Source: Nibribacter ruber (GTDB taxonomy: Bacteria > Bacteroidota > Bacteroidia > Cytophagales > Hymenobacteraceae). Taken from it: a stretch of 64,000 nt of DNA. The stretch covers positions 2,789,001-2,853,000 of the forward strand of contig NZ_CP047897.1 of NCBI RefSeq assembly GCF_009913235.1, written 5' to 3'. Each line of letters begins with the position of its first letter. Within the stretch, counting starts at the first letter, position 1. The notes beneath the pieces were generated by a model. That model saw nothing but the letters and a program-made list of their open reading frames with translations. It ran no database searches and was not told the origin of the DNA. A program made the position numbers and the translations under genes. Below are positions 43,842 through 53,336 of the stretch, piece after piece.

Positions 43842-45668
43842 ATGGAAGAAAAAGGCACGATTTCGATTCACACCGAGAACATTTTCCCCATCATCAAGAA
43901 GTTCTTGTACTCAGACCATGAGATTTTCTTGCGCGAACTGGTGTCCAACGCTGTTGACGCCACCCAGAAAGCCAAAAGCCTCTCCAGCATCAGTGAGCTG
44001 AAAGGCGACCTGGGCGAGCTGAAGGTGACCGTGAAGGTGGACAAAGAGAAAAAGCAGATCATCATCTCGGATAACGGTATTGGGATGACCGCCGAGGAGA
44101 TTAAGAAATACATCAACCAGATTGCCTTCTCTGGTGCCACAGAATTTGTGGAGCGCTACAAAGACTCCAACGCCGACAAGAGCCAGATCATCGGGCAGTT
44201 TGGTTTAGGATTCTACTCGGCGTTCATGGTGGCCAATACCGTTGAGATTGACACCTTGTCACACCAGGACGGTTCTGAGCCCGCGCACTGGACCTGCGAC
44301 GGTTCTACGGAGTTCACTATCACAAAAGGCACCCGCACTGAGCGTGGAACGGATGTGATTCTGAACATCGCGGAGGATTCTGAGGAGTTTCTGGAAGAAG
44401 CCCGCATCCAGACCATCCTAAACAAATACTGCAAGTTCCTGCCCATTCCCGTGGAGTTCAACGGCGAGATTATCAACAACCCGAACCCTATCTGGACCAA
44501 GTCACCTTCTGATTTGACCGACGAGGACTACAAGAATTTCTACAAAGAACTGTACCCGTTCTCTGAAGACCCGCTGTTCTGGATTCACCTCAACGTGGAC
44601 TATCCGTTCAATTTGACCGGTATTCTGTACTTCCCTAAGGTGAAGAACGAGTTTGACTTCCAGAAAAACAAAATCCAGTTGTACAGCCGCCAGGTGTTCA
44701 TCACCGATGAGGTGAAAGACGTGGTACCGGAGTTCCTGATGCTGTTGCACGGCGTGATTGACTCGCCAGACATTCCGTTGAACGTGAGCCGCTCGTTCTT
44801 GCAGGCCGATGCCAACGTGAAGAAAATCAACACCTACATTACCCGTAAGGTAGCCGATAAACTGAACGAAATCTACAAGAAAGATCGCACCGCCTACGAA
44901 GAGAAGTGGAACGACATTGCGGTGTTTGTGAAGTACGGCATGCTTTCAGATGACAAGTTCTATGAGAAAGCCAAGGACTTCGCGTTGCTGCAAAACACCG
45001 AAGGCAAATTCTCTACCCTAGAGGAATACCGTGGCCTGGTACAAGCCAACCAAACCGACAAAGACGGCAACCTGGTCATCTTGTACACCACAGACCCAGA
45101 GAAACAGCACGCCTTCATTGAGACCGCCAGCAACCGCAATTATGATGTGGTGAAACTGGACACCATGATTGACCCGCACTTTATTGGGCAACTAGAGCAG
45201 AAACTGGAGAAAACCACGTTGAAGCGTGTAGACGCTGACACCATTGACAAGCTCATCCAGACAGATGCCAAGCCAGAAAGCGTTTTGTCTGAGGACGAGA
45301 CCAAGCGTTTGAAGGAACTGTTTGAAAAAGCCATTGACAACCAGAACATGACCGTAGGCGTGGAAGCTTTGTCTACCGATGACCAACCGGTGATCATTAC
45401 CCTACCCGAGTTCATGCGCCGCATGAAGGACATGAACCGCATGGGCGGCGGTGGCATGATGATGATGGGCAACCTACCGGACATGTACAACGTGACCATC
45501 AACGCCAATCACCCTATCAACCACCGCATCTTAAAAGCCAAGGATGATCGCGGCGAGAAAATTGCCAAGCAAGCCTATGACCTAGCCTTGCTGTCGCAGA
45601 ACATGCTATCCGGCGCCGCCTTAACGGCCTTCGTGAAGCGCAGCGTTGAATTGATTGACAAAGAGTAG
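43842..45668 (+). CDS. htpG: Chaperone protein HtpG (Hsp90)
   Basis: 608 residues. N-terminal ATPase motifs include FLRELVSNAVDATQKAK (catalytic Glu and nucleotide-binding Asn), DNGIGMTAEEI and GQFGLGFYSAFMV. The middle domain has LNVSRSFLQADANVKKI, which carries the conserved Arg of Hsp90, and the C-terminal dimerisation domain is present. It folds and remodels proteins in the cytoplasm under stress. The sequence just upstream shows no -7 box that I can defend. A strong terminator follows 22 nt after the stop. Confidence 0.96.
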   Translation: MEEKGTISIHTENIFPIIKKFLYSDHEIFLRELVSNAVDATQKAKSLSSISELKGDLGELKVTVKVDKEKKQIIISDNGIGMTAEEIKKYINQIAFSGATEFVERYKDSNADKSQIIGQFGLGFYSAFMVANTVEIDTLSHQDGSEPAHWTCDGSTEFTITKGTRTERGTDVILNIAEDSEEFLEEARIQTILNKYCKFLPIPVEFNGEIINNPNPIWTKSPSDLTDEDYKNFYKELYPFSEDPLFWIHLNVDYPFNLTGILYFPKVKNEFDFQKNKIQLYSRQVFITDEVKDVVPEFLMLLHGVIDSPDIPLNVSRSFLQADANVKKINTYITRKVADKLNEIYKKDRTAYEEKWNDIAVFVKYGMLSDDKFYEKAKDFALLQNTEGKFSTLEEYRGLVQANQTDKDGNLVILYTTDPEKQHAFIETASNRNYDVVKLDTMIDPHFIGQLEQKLEKTTLKRVDADTIDKLIQTDAKPESVLSEDETKRLKELFEKAIDNQNMTVGVEALSTDDQPVIITLPEFMRRMKDMNRMGGGGMMMMGNLPDMYNVTINANHPINHRILKAKDDRGEKIAKQAYDLALLSQNMLSGAALTAFVKRSVELIDKE

Positions 45669-45690
45669 TAATTAAGTTTTTTGTTTGGAA

Positions 45691-45720
45691 GAGGCCGGAG
45701 AGATTCGGCCTCTTTTTTTG
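45691..45720 (+). terminator. Intrinsic terminator of htpG
   Basis: Stem AGAGGCCG / CGGCCTCT with an 8-nt loop and a T-tract of 7. It ends exactly at the stop of the convergent lipoprotein gene (45721). Confidence 0.88.
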
Positions 45721-46656
45721 CTAGTACAGCAAGCCTGCTTTCATATATTTTCTAACCAGTGAGTTTGCCTGAGCCGTATCGTTTTTCAGAAGAGCCTGGT
45801 AGACTGGCTTCACCAACTTATTCGCATCTGAAGAGGGCGCCTTATTCTCCAGATGTTTATAGGCAGTTGCGTAATAATCATCTAATCTATGATTATCAAA
45901 ACTAAGCACCGGTGAGTTATCCATTCCATTTAACAAGGTGCCTAGATAACCTCTTCGCTCTTCATCAGCTTCTTGCAGGAGAACAAATCCAGGATTTCTT
46001 TTAATAAAGCTTTCCCACCAGATAACTCTGTCGGCCAGTTGGGTGGGACTAATAGACAAGCCTCCGTCTTCCTGAAATCCTTCTTTGTTTTCCTTATTCA
46101 GTTGCGTCAGATATTCTTTCAAAGCTGGACCGGTGTAGGGGTAGAAATGCTTGGTAATAAAGTCGCGGTCCTGCTGAAGATAGGTCATGCCTTCACTCAT
46201 AGCTAACTGAAAGCCATTGGACTTTAAAAGCATTTCATACGCCTTAATCTCTTTTGATTGCTTTAAAGATTGGGAGAGGCTATGATTTATGAGCAGTGAA
46301 TCAAATCTGACAAAATCATGCTTCTCATTGAGCGTATTGTCTGTCCGCAAGTAAAACCTGTCAAACAACACATAGCCAGAATCAGCTAACGCAGTAGGCT
46401 GGCCTTTGAACAAGGCGTCAAACTTTGCGGCGGCAACAGATACATTCTCTACTTTGCCACTGTCCAGTTGGGCTAAGAACTGCTCATATTCCACCAACAA
46501 TGGATTATATCCAAACGGCTTTTTGAGCATCGGAGTGGAGGCAGCAGGAACTTGATTCTCTTCAACAACCGGACTTTCTTGAGTAGAAGTTTCCGTCTTA
46601 GTTTGACAGCTAACCAAAACCCCGAAGGCAAGCACCGCTGAATATAAGTATCTCAT
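45721..46656 (-). CDS. Lipoprotein of unknown function
   Basis: About 311 residues. The signal peptide ends GVLVSC, so it is a lipoprotein. A Thr/Glu-rich linker is followed by an all-helical domain with the segments EYEQFLAQLDSGKVENVSVA, YLQQDRDFITKHFYP and DRVIWWESFIKRNPGF. No family recognised. Two in-frame ATGs (46665 and 46656) are possible; the second gives MRYLYS. Low GC compared with htpG. It is downstream of the serine hydrolase on the same strand, with a perfect palindromic element between them. Confidence 0.72.
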   Translation of the reverse strand: MRYLYSAVLAFGVLVSCQTKTETSTQESPVVEENQVPAASTPMLKKPFGYNPLLVEYEQFLAQLDSGKVENVSVAAAKFDALFKGQPTALADSGYVLFDRFYLRTDNTLNEKHDFVRFDSLLINHSLSQSLKQSKEIKAYEMLLKSNGFQLAMSEGMTYLQQDRDFITKHFYPYTGPALKEYLTQLNKENKEGFQEDGGLSISPTQLADRVIWWESFIKRNPGFVLLQEADEERRGYLGTLLNGMDNSPVLSFDNHRLDDYYATAYKHLENKAPSSDANKLVKPVYQALLKNDTAQANSLVRKYMKAGLLY

Positions 46657-46693
46657 GATAATCATTTAGAATATACCAAATCCTTCTCAAGCT

Positions 46694-46738
46694 ACCCGTT
46701 TTTGGCTTGTTTTCTCCAAAACAAGCCAAAAACGGGTC
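46694..46738. repeat. 38-bp palindromic element, copy 23 (perfect, extended)
   Basis: ACCCGTTTTTGGCTTGTTTT pairs with AAAACAAGCCAAAAACGGGT around CTCC. Its right edge touches the stop codon of the serine hydrolase. Confidence 0.93.
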
Positions 46739-47835
46739 TACTTCTTCACCACGGCATTCACCTTCTTCCAAAGGTCATTCAGGAAAACCACGGGTACCTC
46801 GTTGTCATCTGGGTTCTCGCCCATGCGCACTAAGATGAGGTTCTGGCTGGGGACGATGTTGAGGAACTGACCGTTCTTGCCCAAGGCGGCATACATGTCA
46901 GAAGGGGCATCGGGCACCAGGCTGCCAGAGAAAGTGGTTTGCAACGTGGGGAGCATGAACGAAGACTGGCCGTTGAGCCACCAGAGATACCCATAGGAGC
47001 GGTTCAGGTCTTGCGAAGGACTGATCATGGCGTTGAAGTAGGCTTGGTCTCTCATGACGGCCGTAGTTTCCCAGACACCTTTGTTGAGCATAAGCAAGCC
47101 GAAACGCGCCATGCCGCGGGCGGTGCTGTGAAAGACAAAATCATCCTTGGAGGCGAACCACAAACCACCCATGCCAATCTTATCGCCTAGCTGGGTTTTA
47201 AAAAAGGCATTAAAATCTTGTTTAACGGCCTTGGCCACCACATCTTTAAGCCGGGTGTAAGGCCCGTTGTGATACGCCCAGCGGGTACCGGCGTCTGCCT
47301 TGTAGGTAAGACAGGAAGGAGCATAGCAATGGGGATTGGGCACCTGGTCGTTGAGACCGGTGGTCATGGTGAGTTGGTGTTTGATGGTGATTTTCCTTTC
47401 CTGTTCCAGGGGAAGGCTGGTCCAGCCGTTGCCTATGAAGTTGGCCGGCCTGTCCAGGATGGATAGATACCCATTTTCCTGCGCCTTGCCCACTAGAAAG
47501 GCGTTCAGCGTCTTCCCCGCCGAAGCCCAGTACCAAGGGCTGTTGACGGTAAAAGCGGTACCGCTGGAATTGGTGCCATTATAGTACTCTACCACAATCT
47601 TCCCGTTTTTCAACAGTAAGAAGGCGCGGGTGTTGCTTTGGTCTAGAAAAGCGTCTAAATAAGGGAGAGCAGCGGTATTCCAACCCAGACTTTGGGGCGA
47701 AGTGGTTGCCCAGGCATCAGAATTCACCGGCGGGAAATACAGGCTCTGAGCAGTAGGGGCGGGAGTTACGCCTTCTTTCTTACAAGCCACAAGGCCAAGA
47801 CCGGCCAAGGCGCATACCAAAACAAGTTTTTTCAT
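46738..47835 (-). CDS. Serine hydrolase (class C beta-lactamase-like), lipoprotein
   Basis: About 365 residues. Lipobox LVAC. The catalytic S-x-x-K is in WYWASAGKTLNAF and the Y-x-N in WAYHNGPYT, as in the serine beta-lactamase/penicillin-binding-protein family of esterases and peptidases. The C-terminal active-site KTG equivalent is not obvious; GKNGQFLNIVP occupies that region. It may be a peptidase or esterase and not a resistance enzyme. ATG 47835 starts the signal peptide. Confidence 0.85.
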   Translation of the reverse strand: MKKLVLVCALAGLGLVACKKEGVTPAPTAQSLYFPPVNSDAWATTSPQSLGWNTAALPYLDAFLDQSNTRAFLLLKNGKIVVEYYNGTNSSGTAFTVNSPWYWASAGKTLNAFLVGKAQENGYLSILDRPANFIGNGWTSLPLEQERKITIKHQLTMTTGLNDQVPNPHCYAPSCLTYKADAGTRWAYHNGPYTRLKDVVAKAVKQDFNAFFKTQLGDKIGMGGLWFASKDDFVFHSTARGMARFGLLMLNKGVWETTAVMRDQAYFNAMISPSQDLNRSYGYLWWLNGQSSFMLPTLQTTFSGSLVPDAPSDMYAALGKNGQFLNIVPSQNLILVRMGENPDDNEVPVVFLNDLWKKVNAVVKK

Positions 47836-47990
47836 AGTACAAAGGGCAGTTGGCGGTAGATGTGGTCTCCTGCAAAAGATTACAAGCACGCACGTTTGAT
47901 TTTACCCTCTGTAAAGCTATAAAATAGTCATAAGTCTATGTTGAAAACTTGTATGTGAACTGAGGTTTGAGCCCTTAGCTCGCATTGAGT

Positions 47991-48743
47991 CTATACCGTA
48001 CTGGCTGTTCGCTTTTGCCGTGCATGCAACCAAGCATGAACCACCAGCAACACCAAGATGCCTCCGCTACAAATAGCAATGGAGACGTGGGTATATGGTA
48101 GTTTCATGCCCAGTGTCAAAAAACACATGTTGCCCACCGCCAATAGCACAATCAGTTTCTGCAGCCTGTCCAGCGCATGGGGTAGAATCACGGTGGCTCC
48201 TGCCAAACAGAAGGTAAGTAGGCCGGCGGCATTGGTCAAGGGATAATTGAATCTGGAAAGCCCAAGCGTGAGTAAAGCCGCTCCTATGACGGCCCACGGC
48301 AGCTTACCTGTTCTCAAGGTATCTAACGCGAGCGAGGGAGCAGACAAGGCGGGTTCAATTGAGAAAAGGAACTGGAAGCGCTTCCTATCATACAGCAACA
48401 GCGCCAGGTTCATGGCCAGGAACACGGCATTGACGTACGGCGTACCAGCCCAGTTCTGCGAGATGGTCACTGCCAGAATTGCAATGTTCATGGGCACCAG
48501 CATGACCGCTCCCAGCGTACTAAAGCGCTGCGTGAACAGCAACGTGCCCAGCACCACCTGGCACACGGCCACCACCTGCGCAAAAAAACTCAATCCGTAT
48601 TCAGCTAACCGTTCTTCCAGCCACGGCGGGCCAATCAGCTGCCCAAAATTGCCATGCGTCAGCTTGCAGACGCCGGCAGAGAAAAATACATAGCCCAAGA
48701 AGAGCCGAATGAGCAGAACCAGAAAGTCTTTGTTTTGAAGCAT
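47991..48743 (-). CDS. DoxX/MauE-type membrane protein
   Basis: About 250 residues with six to seven membrane segments. The first helix region LLIRLFLGYVFFSAGVCKL is the DoxX-like N-terminus, with the next helix VVAVCQVVLGTLLFTQ. The C-terminal helices and HARQKR tail are less conserved. The family is involved in thiol or quinone-related membrane chemistry in some bacteria; the role here is unknown. ATG 48743 gives MLQNKDFLVLLIRL. It is divergent from the three-gene operon at 49065. Confidence 0.75.
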   Translation of the reverse strand: MLQNKDFLVLLIRLFLGYVFFSAGVCKLTHGNFGQLIGPPWLEERLAEYGLSFFAQVVAVCQVVLGTLLFTQRFSTLGAVMLVPMNIAILAVTISQNWAGTPYVNAVFLAMNLALLLYDRKRFQFLFSIEPALSAPSLALDTLRTGKLPWAVIGAALLTLGLSRFNYPLTNAAGLLTFCLAGATVILPHALDRLQKLIVLLAVGNMCFLTLGMKLPYTHVSIAICSGGILVLLVVHAWLHARQKRTASTV

Positions 48744-48890
48744 GGCCGTAAACCGTTTTAGTGGACACAACAGGCAAGCCAAACGCCTTACCTGACACTA
48801 AGTAAACCAAGTACTTTTACTCCTTAAAATCTTTTAGACCAACTGCCTCTGCACCTAGACCAACCGGCCAGATGTCTAGAAAAGATACAT

Positions 48891-48930
48891 CCGTTTTTGG
48901 CTCATTTCCCAGAAAACAGACCAAAAACGA
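48891..48930. repeat. 38-bp palindromic element, copy 24
   Basis: CCGTTTTTGGCTCATTTCCC with AGAAAACAGACCAAAAACG, in the divergent region between DoxX and the 49065 operon. Confidence 0.72.
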
Positions 48931-49064
48931 CCCCTAAATCTGTATGCCCATTCCTGCTATTGAAACGATGGAAGAGGGTAGTAAGAATTTATTCTCATCT
49001 TTGACTTACCATTCTGCATCTCCTGCTATTAACCCACTCCAACCTTTATCACCCCTTTATTAAA

Positions 49065-50636
49065 ATGAAGAAAATTTACGCCCTCCTTCTTCTTGGCTTC
49101 TTGTCCAAGAGCTTCAACACGCATGCTCAGAAAATAGAGCTGACCGTTAAATCTGATTACAAGAACAAACTTATTCCCGTGACCGGAAATAGAGCGTCAG
49201 AGAAAGTAAATGACAATCTATTCCTCATGTTCAGGGAGACCGACAAGAAAAAAGCAGCCATTGTTGGGTATGACGCTACCACCCTTGCCCCAACTTTCAG
49301 CATTCCTTTAGAACATGGGCAATACTCACGGCCCCTTTTTAAATACAATGCAGAAACCAGCCAGGTGTTTGTTATAGAGAGCTACGCCAGAACCAACATC
49401 TATACCAAAAAAGGACATGGCTTTAAGGCGTCTGTATATGACCTGCAAGGCAAATTGGTAAAAACCAAGGATGTGGCCATAGACATTCCGTTACTATCCC
49501 CGCTGGTGATGCCAAGGGCATTTAAAGCCCCGGCGCCGGCGCTAGCCCCAACCGTATTCAGTTCTTATGCGGTCAATTTCTCTGAGAATGGAAAATATCT
49601 GTACACCCTTGAGAACTCGCCCAAAAAAGGGAAAGGAGCACTCTTGACGGTGTATGACATCAACCTGGAAGAAGTAGTAAAGAGAGAAGTAAAGACAAGT
49701 GCCAATGAAGACATTGAAGCCTCAGCTATCACCAATGACGGCGAAATGATTTTAGTACTTGCAGACCAAAAAGAAAAGGCTACCGTCCTTAAATTAGATG
49801 CCAAGGGCAAGGACGCCTCCAGAATTGCCCTTAAACACCAATTGGCTAACAGAGAGACTTTCGGCAATTACAACATTAAAATAGCTGGCGCCAGGGTACT
49901 GGTGACCGCCGAGAAGAACTTCAACAAGTCTGAACTAATGGCCATCCATGTATATGATGTAGACTTCGCTACAAGGGCCGCCAAGCTTTATGCCTCTAAG
50001 GAATTTGATAAAGGCTATGTTGCGCAACTCTATGGCAAAGTCAACGACAAAGACGTACTCCATGGCGGCCAAATGCTGAGCAAGAAGTTTGACCGGCCCA
50101 AGACCATAAAATCAATGAACGTGAAACAGATTTTAGTGGATGGCTCTACTATCTATCTGGTTTCTGAGGCCATCAACAACACCAGCACAACCCGTACTAC
50201 CAGTATGCCAGCAGGTACTTCTGGTGCTACCACCACCTCCACCAAGACCATACCCCTAATCTTTGCAGAAGATATTCTAATCACAAAATTTGAGGGTGGC
50301 GTGAATACGTGGAACAGTGTTATTGGCCGCAACTTTATGGTGAGAGACATGCAGGCGGCAGACATGACCCACTCTATTGTAAACCAAAACAGCACTAGCA
50401 TTCACCTCATCACATCAGAATCTTCCAGAGACAAGAACAACATCTCGGCCTACGCCAGAACCATTGACAAGACCACCGGCGAGGTAAGCAGCCCCAAAAG
50501 AATAAATGAGGGCAAATTTGTGACCTTCTCCAACTTTGCGTGCTGGCTTTCCCCAGACCAGGTGGTGCTTTTTAGAACCAATAAAATCGCCTTTGGCAAG
50601 GGAGGCTACTCTTTAGAAAAAGTGTCTCTTAACTAA
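49065..50636 (+). CDS. Secreted protein, operon gene 1, function unknown
   Basis: 523 residues with a signal peptide (MKKIYALLLLGFLSKSF...HAQ). The mature region is strand-rich with blade-like repeats (AIVGYDATTLAPTFSIPLEH, SVYDLQGKLVKTKDVAID, AIHVYDVDFATRAAKLYASK), consistent with a beta-propeller; the number of blades cannot be set by eye. A Thr/Ser/Gly-rich insertion sits near residue 380. No family is recognised. The next gene starts 22 nt downstream, forming an operon with two other envelope proteins. Confidence 0.78.
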   Translation: MKKIYALLLLGFLSKSFNTHAQKIELTVKSDYKNKLIPVTGNRASEKVNDNLFLMFRETDKKKAAIVGYDATTLAPTFSIPLEHGQYSRPLFKYNAETSQVFVIESYARTNIYTKKGHGFKASVYDLQGKLVKTKDVAIDIPLLSPLVMPRAFKAPAPALAPTVFSSYAVNFSENGKYLYTLENSPKKGKGALLTVYDINLEEVVKREVKTSANEDIEASAITNDGEMILVLADQKEKATVLKLDAKGKDASRIALKHQLANRETFGNYNIKIAGARVLVTAEKNFNKSELMAIHVYDVDFATRAAKLYASKEFDKGYVAQLYGKVNDKDVLHGGQMLSKKFDRPKTIKSMNVKQILVDGSTIYLVSEAINNTSTTRTTSMPAGTSGATTTSTKTIPLIFAEDILITKFEGGVNTWNSVIGRNFMVRDMQAADMTHSIVNQNSTSIHLITSESSRDKNNISAYARTIDKTTGEVSSPKRINEGKFVTFSNFACWLSPDQVVLFRTNKIAFGKGGYSLEKVSLN

Positions 50637-50658
50637 TCAGCTAGCGTAGTAACCATTT

Positions 50659-51648
50659 ATGTTCAAACTTATGAAAACAGCCAGTGCAGCCCTTTTGCTG
50701 TGCTGGCTGTTTACTTCCTGTGAGAAGCAATACATAGACATCATCCCGGTCCTGCAGATAGAGCAAGATATTTCCATAGCCGGGGCCGGAGACATCAAAT
50801 TTTTCACCTTCCCTACAGAACAGGTAGGGTACGCGGCTACAGAGAAAGCTATCGTGTATAAAACGACAGACGGCGGTATAACCTGGAAAAAACTTGCCAC
50901 TCCCTTCTCTGCCTCCTGCAAAGGGTTAGAGTTCTATGACCTACAGAACGGCATGTGCCTTATCAACCAGTCTGTGTACGTAACAGAGAACGGCGGCCTT
51001 ACCTGGGTACTCAGAGACAGCTCTCCTTTCATGGGCATCACCAAAGAGGGGGTTGGGGTAATAGGTAAGGAGTGTGGCTACAACGTGTATTGTATCTATA
51101 CCTCCACCAACAAAGGGAAAAGCTTTCAGCAGATAGGGAAGGTGACCTTAGACGGAGACTTGGCCTTTGCCAAGGTCACGGGCTCTAAAGTCTACCTGGT
51201 GCCAACCAACGTCATGGATGAAGAAATCTTTTATGGCCTTGACCTTAAAACCAAGCAGACAGAAAAGGTGGCCGTGTACAGTATTGGCTATGACAGTGCT
51301 CCAAATGACATTTTCGTGGATGAGCAGCAAGGATACATTGTAGGCAAAGGCGGATTGATCATGGAACGCCAAGCAGATTTCACGACCACAGCCAGCCTTT
51401 ACCATCAAGTGAACGGCTACTTTGGTCAGGATAATCTGTCTGTAGATGCCTACAATAACCTGGCCGTAGGCGTGGGAGAGAGAACCATCTCTGTGAACAT
51501 TGACTTCGGGAAGGACGGCACCTGGACGGAACTTCTATCTCCTGCCGCCAAGAGCTTTGAGCCCACCTTTTACAAGGTGAAGTTTGCTGGCGAAAACAAA
51601 TTTTACATTAGTGGTAGCAACGGACTTTTATGGAAAGCCAAAATATAA
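50659..51648 (+). CDS. Lipoprotein with BNR/Ycf48-like propeller repeats, operon gene 2
   Basis: 329 residues. The signal peptide ends LFTSC (lipobox). Repeats with the Asp-box signature are visible: TTDGGITWKKL, TENGGLTWVL and STNKGKSFQQI, typical of photosynthesis-assembly Ycf48-like and sialidase-type propellers. These usually act as surface or assembly-binding scaffolds. It overlaps the next gene by 19 nt, so translation of the two is likely coupled. No sign of an active site. Confidence 0.8.
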   Translation: MFKLMKTASAALLLCWLFTSCEKQYIDIIPVLQIEQDISIAGAGDIKFFTFPTEQVGYAATEKAIVYKTTDGGITWKKLATPFSASCKGLEFYDLQNGMCLINQSVYVTENGGLTWVLRDSSPFMGITKEGVGVIGKECGYNVYCIYTSTNKGKSFQQIGKVTLDGDLAFAKVTGSKVYLVPTNVMDEEIFYGLDLKTKQTEKVAVYSIGYDSAPNDIFVDEQQGYIVGKGGLIMERQADFTTTASLYHQVNGYFGQDNLSVDAYNNLAVGVGERTISVNIDFGKDGTWTELLSPAAKSFEPTFYKVKFAGENKFYISGSNGLLWKAKI

Positions 51649-52259
51649 GTAAGACAATCCTTCTGGCTGCTTTTATGCTAATCGCTGCAGCAGCAAGCAC
51701 TTTCGCGCAAAAGCGCAGCTGGCAGGTAGACAAGTTGCGCGTAGCCACGGGTGCCACCCTCGGCTACCAGCCCCTCAAAGTAAGAGGAATTGATGAGTCT
51801 GTTGACAACCCCGGCACATATGAAATGAAGGATGCAGAAGCCAGTTTTACCAACATATTGCTACAAGCAGAAGTAGTCCTACCCTTTTATAGGACGGACG
51901 CCTGGAGCGTTGGTGCCAGGGCAGGAGCTGCTCTAGGGCTACAGATGGTTTCACAAGGAGTGAAAGGATTAGAAGACTTGAACGGAAGCGTAGTGTATGA
52001 TTTCCCGCAGTTTTTATACTACCGCAACTACCAAACTTCCTTTGACTTTACGGTTCTAGCTGGCTATAAGTATACCAAAGCCTCGTTCTCCACTCATTTT
52101 GCCTTGGCAGGCTTGGAGGTGCAGTTAATGGATAGTTATTCAATCAGAGGATACGGTTCCCTTAACTCTTACCAATACTACTTGCTTTACACAGATGGCC
52201 GTGAGGAGCCAGCACTCACCATCAGGGAGTTTGGCATCAGCCTAATGAAGTCATTCTAG
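51630..52259 (+). CDS. Outer-membrane beta-barrel-like protein, operon gene 3
   Basis: 209 residues with a signal peptide (FMLIAAAASTFAQ). The mature part has alternating strands with aromatic ends (TNILLQAEVVLPFYRT, DFTVLAGYKYTKASFSTHFA, LTIREFGISLMKSF); the C-terminal Phe fits an outer-membrane barrel. The start lies inside the previous gene (ATG 51630, overlap 19 nt). The protein probably anchors a surface assembly with the two preceding proteins, but this is inference. Confidence 0.75.
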   Translation: MESQNISKTILLAAFMLIAAAASTFAQKRSWQVDKLRVATGATLGYQPLKVRGIDESVDNPGTYEMKDAEASFTNILLQAEVVLPFYRTDAWSVGARAGAALGLQMVSQGVKGLEDLNGSVVYDFPQFLYYRNYQTSFDFTVLAGYKYTKASFSTHFALAGLEVQLMDSYSIRGYGSLNSYQYYLLYTDGREEPALTIREFGISLMKSF

Positions 52260-52324
52260 ATCAGCGTTGCTGTAAAAACAAAAGAGGCTCTTTACGCCTC
52301 TTTTGTTTTTACAGCAACGCTGAT
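52260..52324. terminator. Bidirectional terminator with a 29-bp perfect stem
   Basis: The left arm starts at the stop codon (ATCAGCGTTGCTGTAAAAAC...) and pairs perfectly over 29 bp with the right arm at 52296-52324 around a 7-nt loop. It lies exactly between two convergent stop codons. Confidence 0.85.
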
Positions 52325-52326
52325 TT

Positions 52327-53211
52327 TTACGCCCCAATCTTTACCGAGGTCATGGTCAAGGAACCACCCACCATCTTGTCATTGAAGAAAGACGTCCCCT
52401 CGTTTTTGCCTTGCAGACCCAAAGTGTACAAAAGTGGTAGATAATGCTCAACCGTGGGTATGGCCAGAAGCGCCTCCTTGCCCATGCTATGGTAGTTGAT
52501 TAGTGGCTTATGGTCACGGTTTGAGATCAAGTCCTTGAACTTCTCATTCATGGTCTGGGTCCAGTCATAGCCACCTCCGTTGATGAGGTTCCAGTCCATC
52601 ATGCGCAGGTTATGTACCATGTTGCCGCTTCCCATAATCAAGACGCCTTTCTTGCGCAACGCCTGAAGTTCTTTGGCCAGGTCATAATGGTACTGCGGGC
52701 CTTTGGTGTAGTCAATACTCAATTGCAGAACGGGCACATCGGCGTCTGGGTACATATGGCGCACAATGGTCCAGGTGCCGTGGTCCAGGCCCCAGTCATG
52801 GTCTAGTTCCACGTGGGCAGATTGGATAAGGTCTACGGTTTCTTTGGCCAACATAGCATGACCAGGCGCAGGGTACTGCACGGCAAACAACTCCTGCGGG
52901 AAGCCCCCGAAGTCATGGATGGTCTTCGGGAAGTCCATGGCCGTAATCTTGGTGCCCTTGGTAAACCAGTGCGCCGAAATCACCAGCACCGCCTTGGGCA
53001 CCGGAATGTCTTGGGCCAGCTTCTTCCAGCGTTGGCTGAATTCATTGTCTTCAATGCCGTTCATGGGCGAGCCGTGCCCAACAAACAGAACCGGCATGGT
53101 ATAGTCTTGCGGCGCTAGGCCATCAGTAAATTTCTTGAATGCGCTTAAACTTGTCATGGCTATTCCTCCTGTAATTGCTAGTTTAATAAAGCTTCTTCTT
53201 TCCACGGTCAA
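52327..53211 (-). CDS. ygiD: 4,5-DOPA-dioxygenase-type extradiol dioxygenase, with twin-arginine-like signal
   Basis: About 294 residues. The family pattern is PVLFVGHGSPMN (metal His), VLVISAHWFTKGTKI (metal His), LDHDWGLDHGTW and LIMGSGNMVHNLR. YgiD-type enzymes cleave catechols such as L-DOPA. The N-terminus VERRSFIKLAITGG contains RRSFIK, a twin-arginine signal, which would export a folded metalloenzyme. The start is a TTG at 53211 or GTG at 53205; the first downstream ATG would remove the signal. Downstream of a Crp-type regulator gene, 125 nt apart. Confidence 0.85.
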   Translation of the reverse strand: MTVERRSFIKLAITGGIAMTSLSAFKKFTDGLAPQDYTMPVLFVGHGSPMNGIEDNEFSQRWKKLAQDIPVPKAVLVISAHWFTKGTKITAMDFPKTIHDFGGFPQELFAVQYPAPGHAMLAKETVDLIQSAHVELDHDWGLDHGTWTIVRHMYPDADVPVLQLSIDYTKGPQYHYDLAKELQALRKKGVLIMGSGNMVHNLRMMDWNLINGGGYDWTQTMNEKFKDLISNRDHKPLINYHSMGKEALLAIPTVEHYLPLLYTLGLQGKNEGTSFFNDKMVGGSLTMTSVKIGA

Positions 53212-53336
53212 TCAAATTTTGGGTGAAGAATTTAGCGTAAACCTGCCCGTAGAAGCCACTGCTTGACAACAGCCTAACTACCTCAGATTTATAATGCAAA
53301 GGTCGGGAAGACGGGAGCTGAAAAGAATAAGGTACC

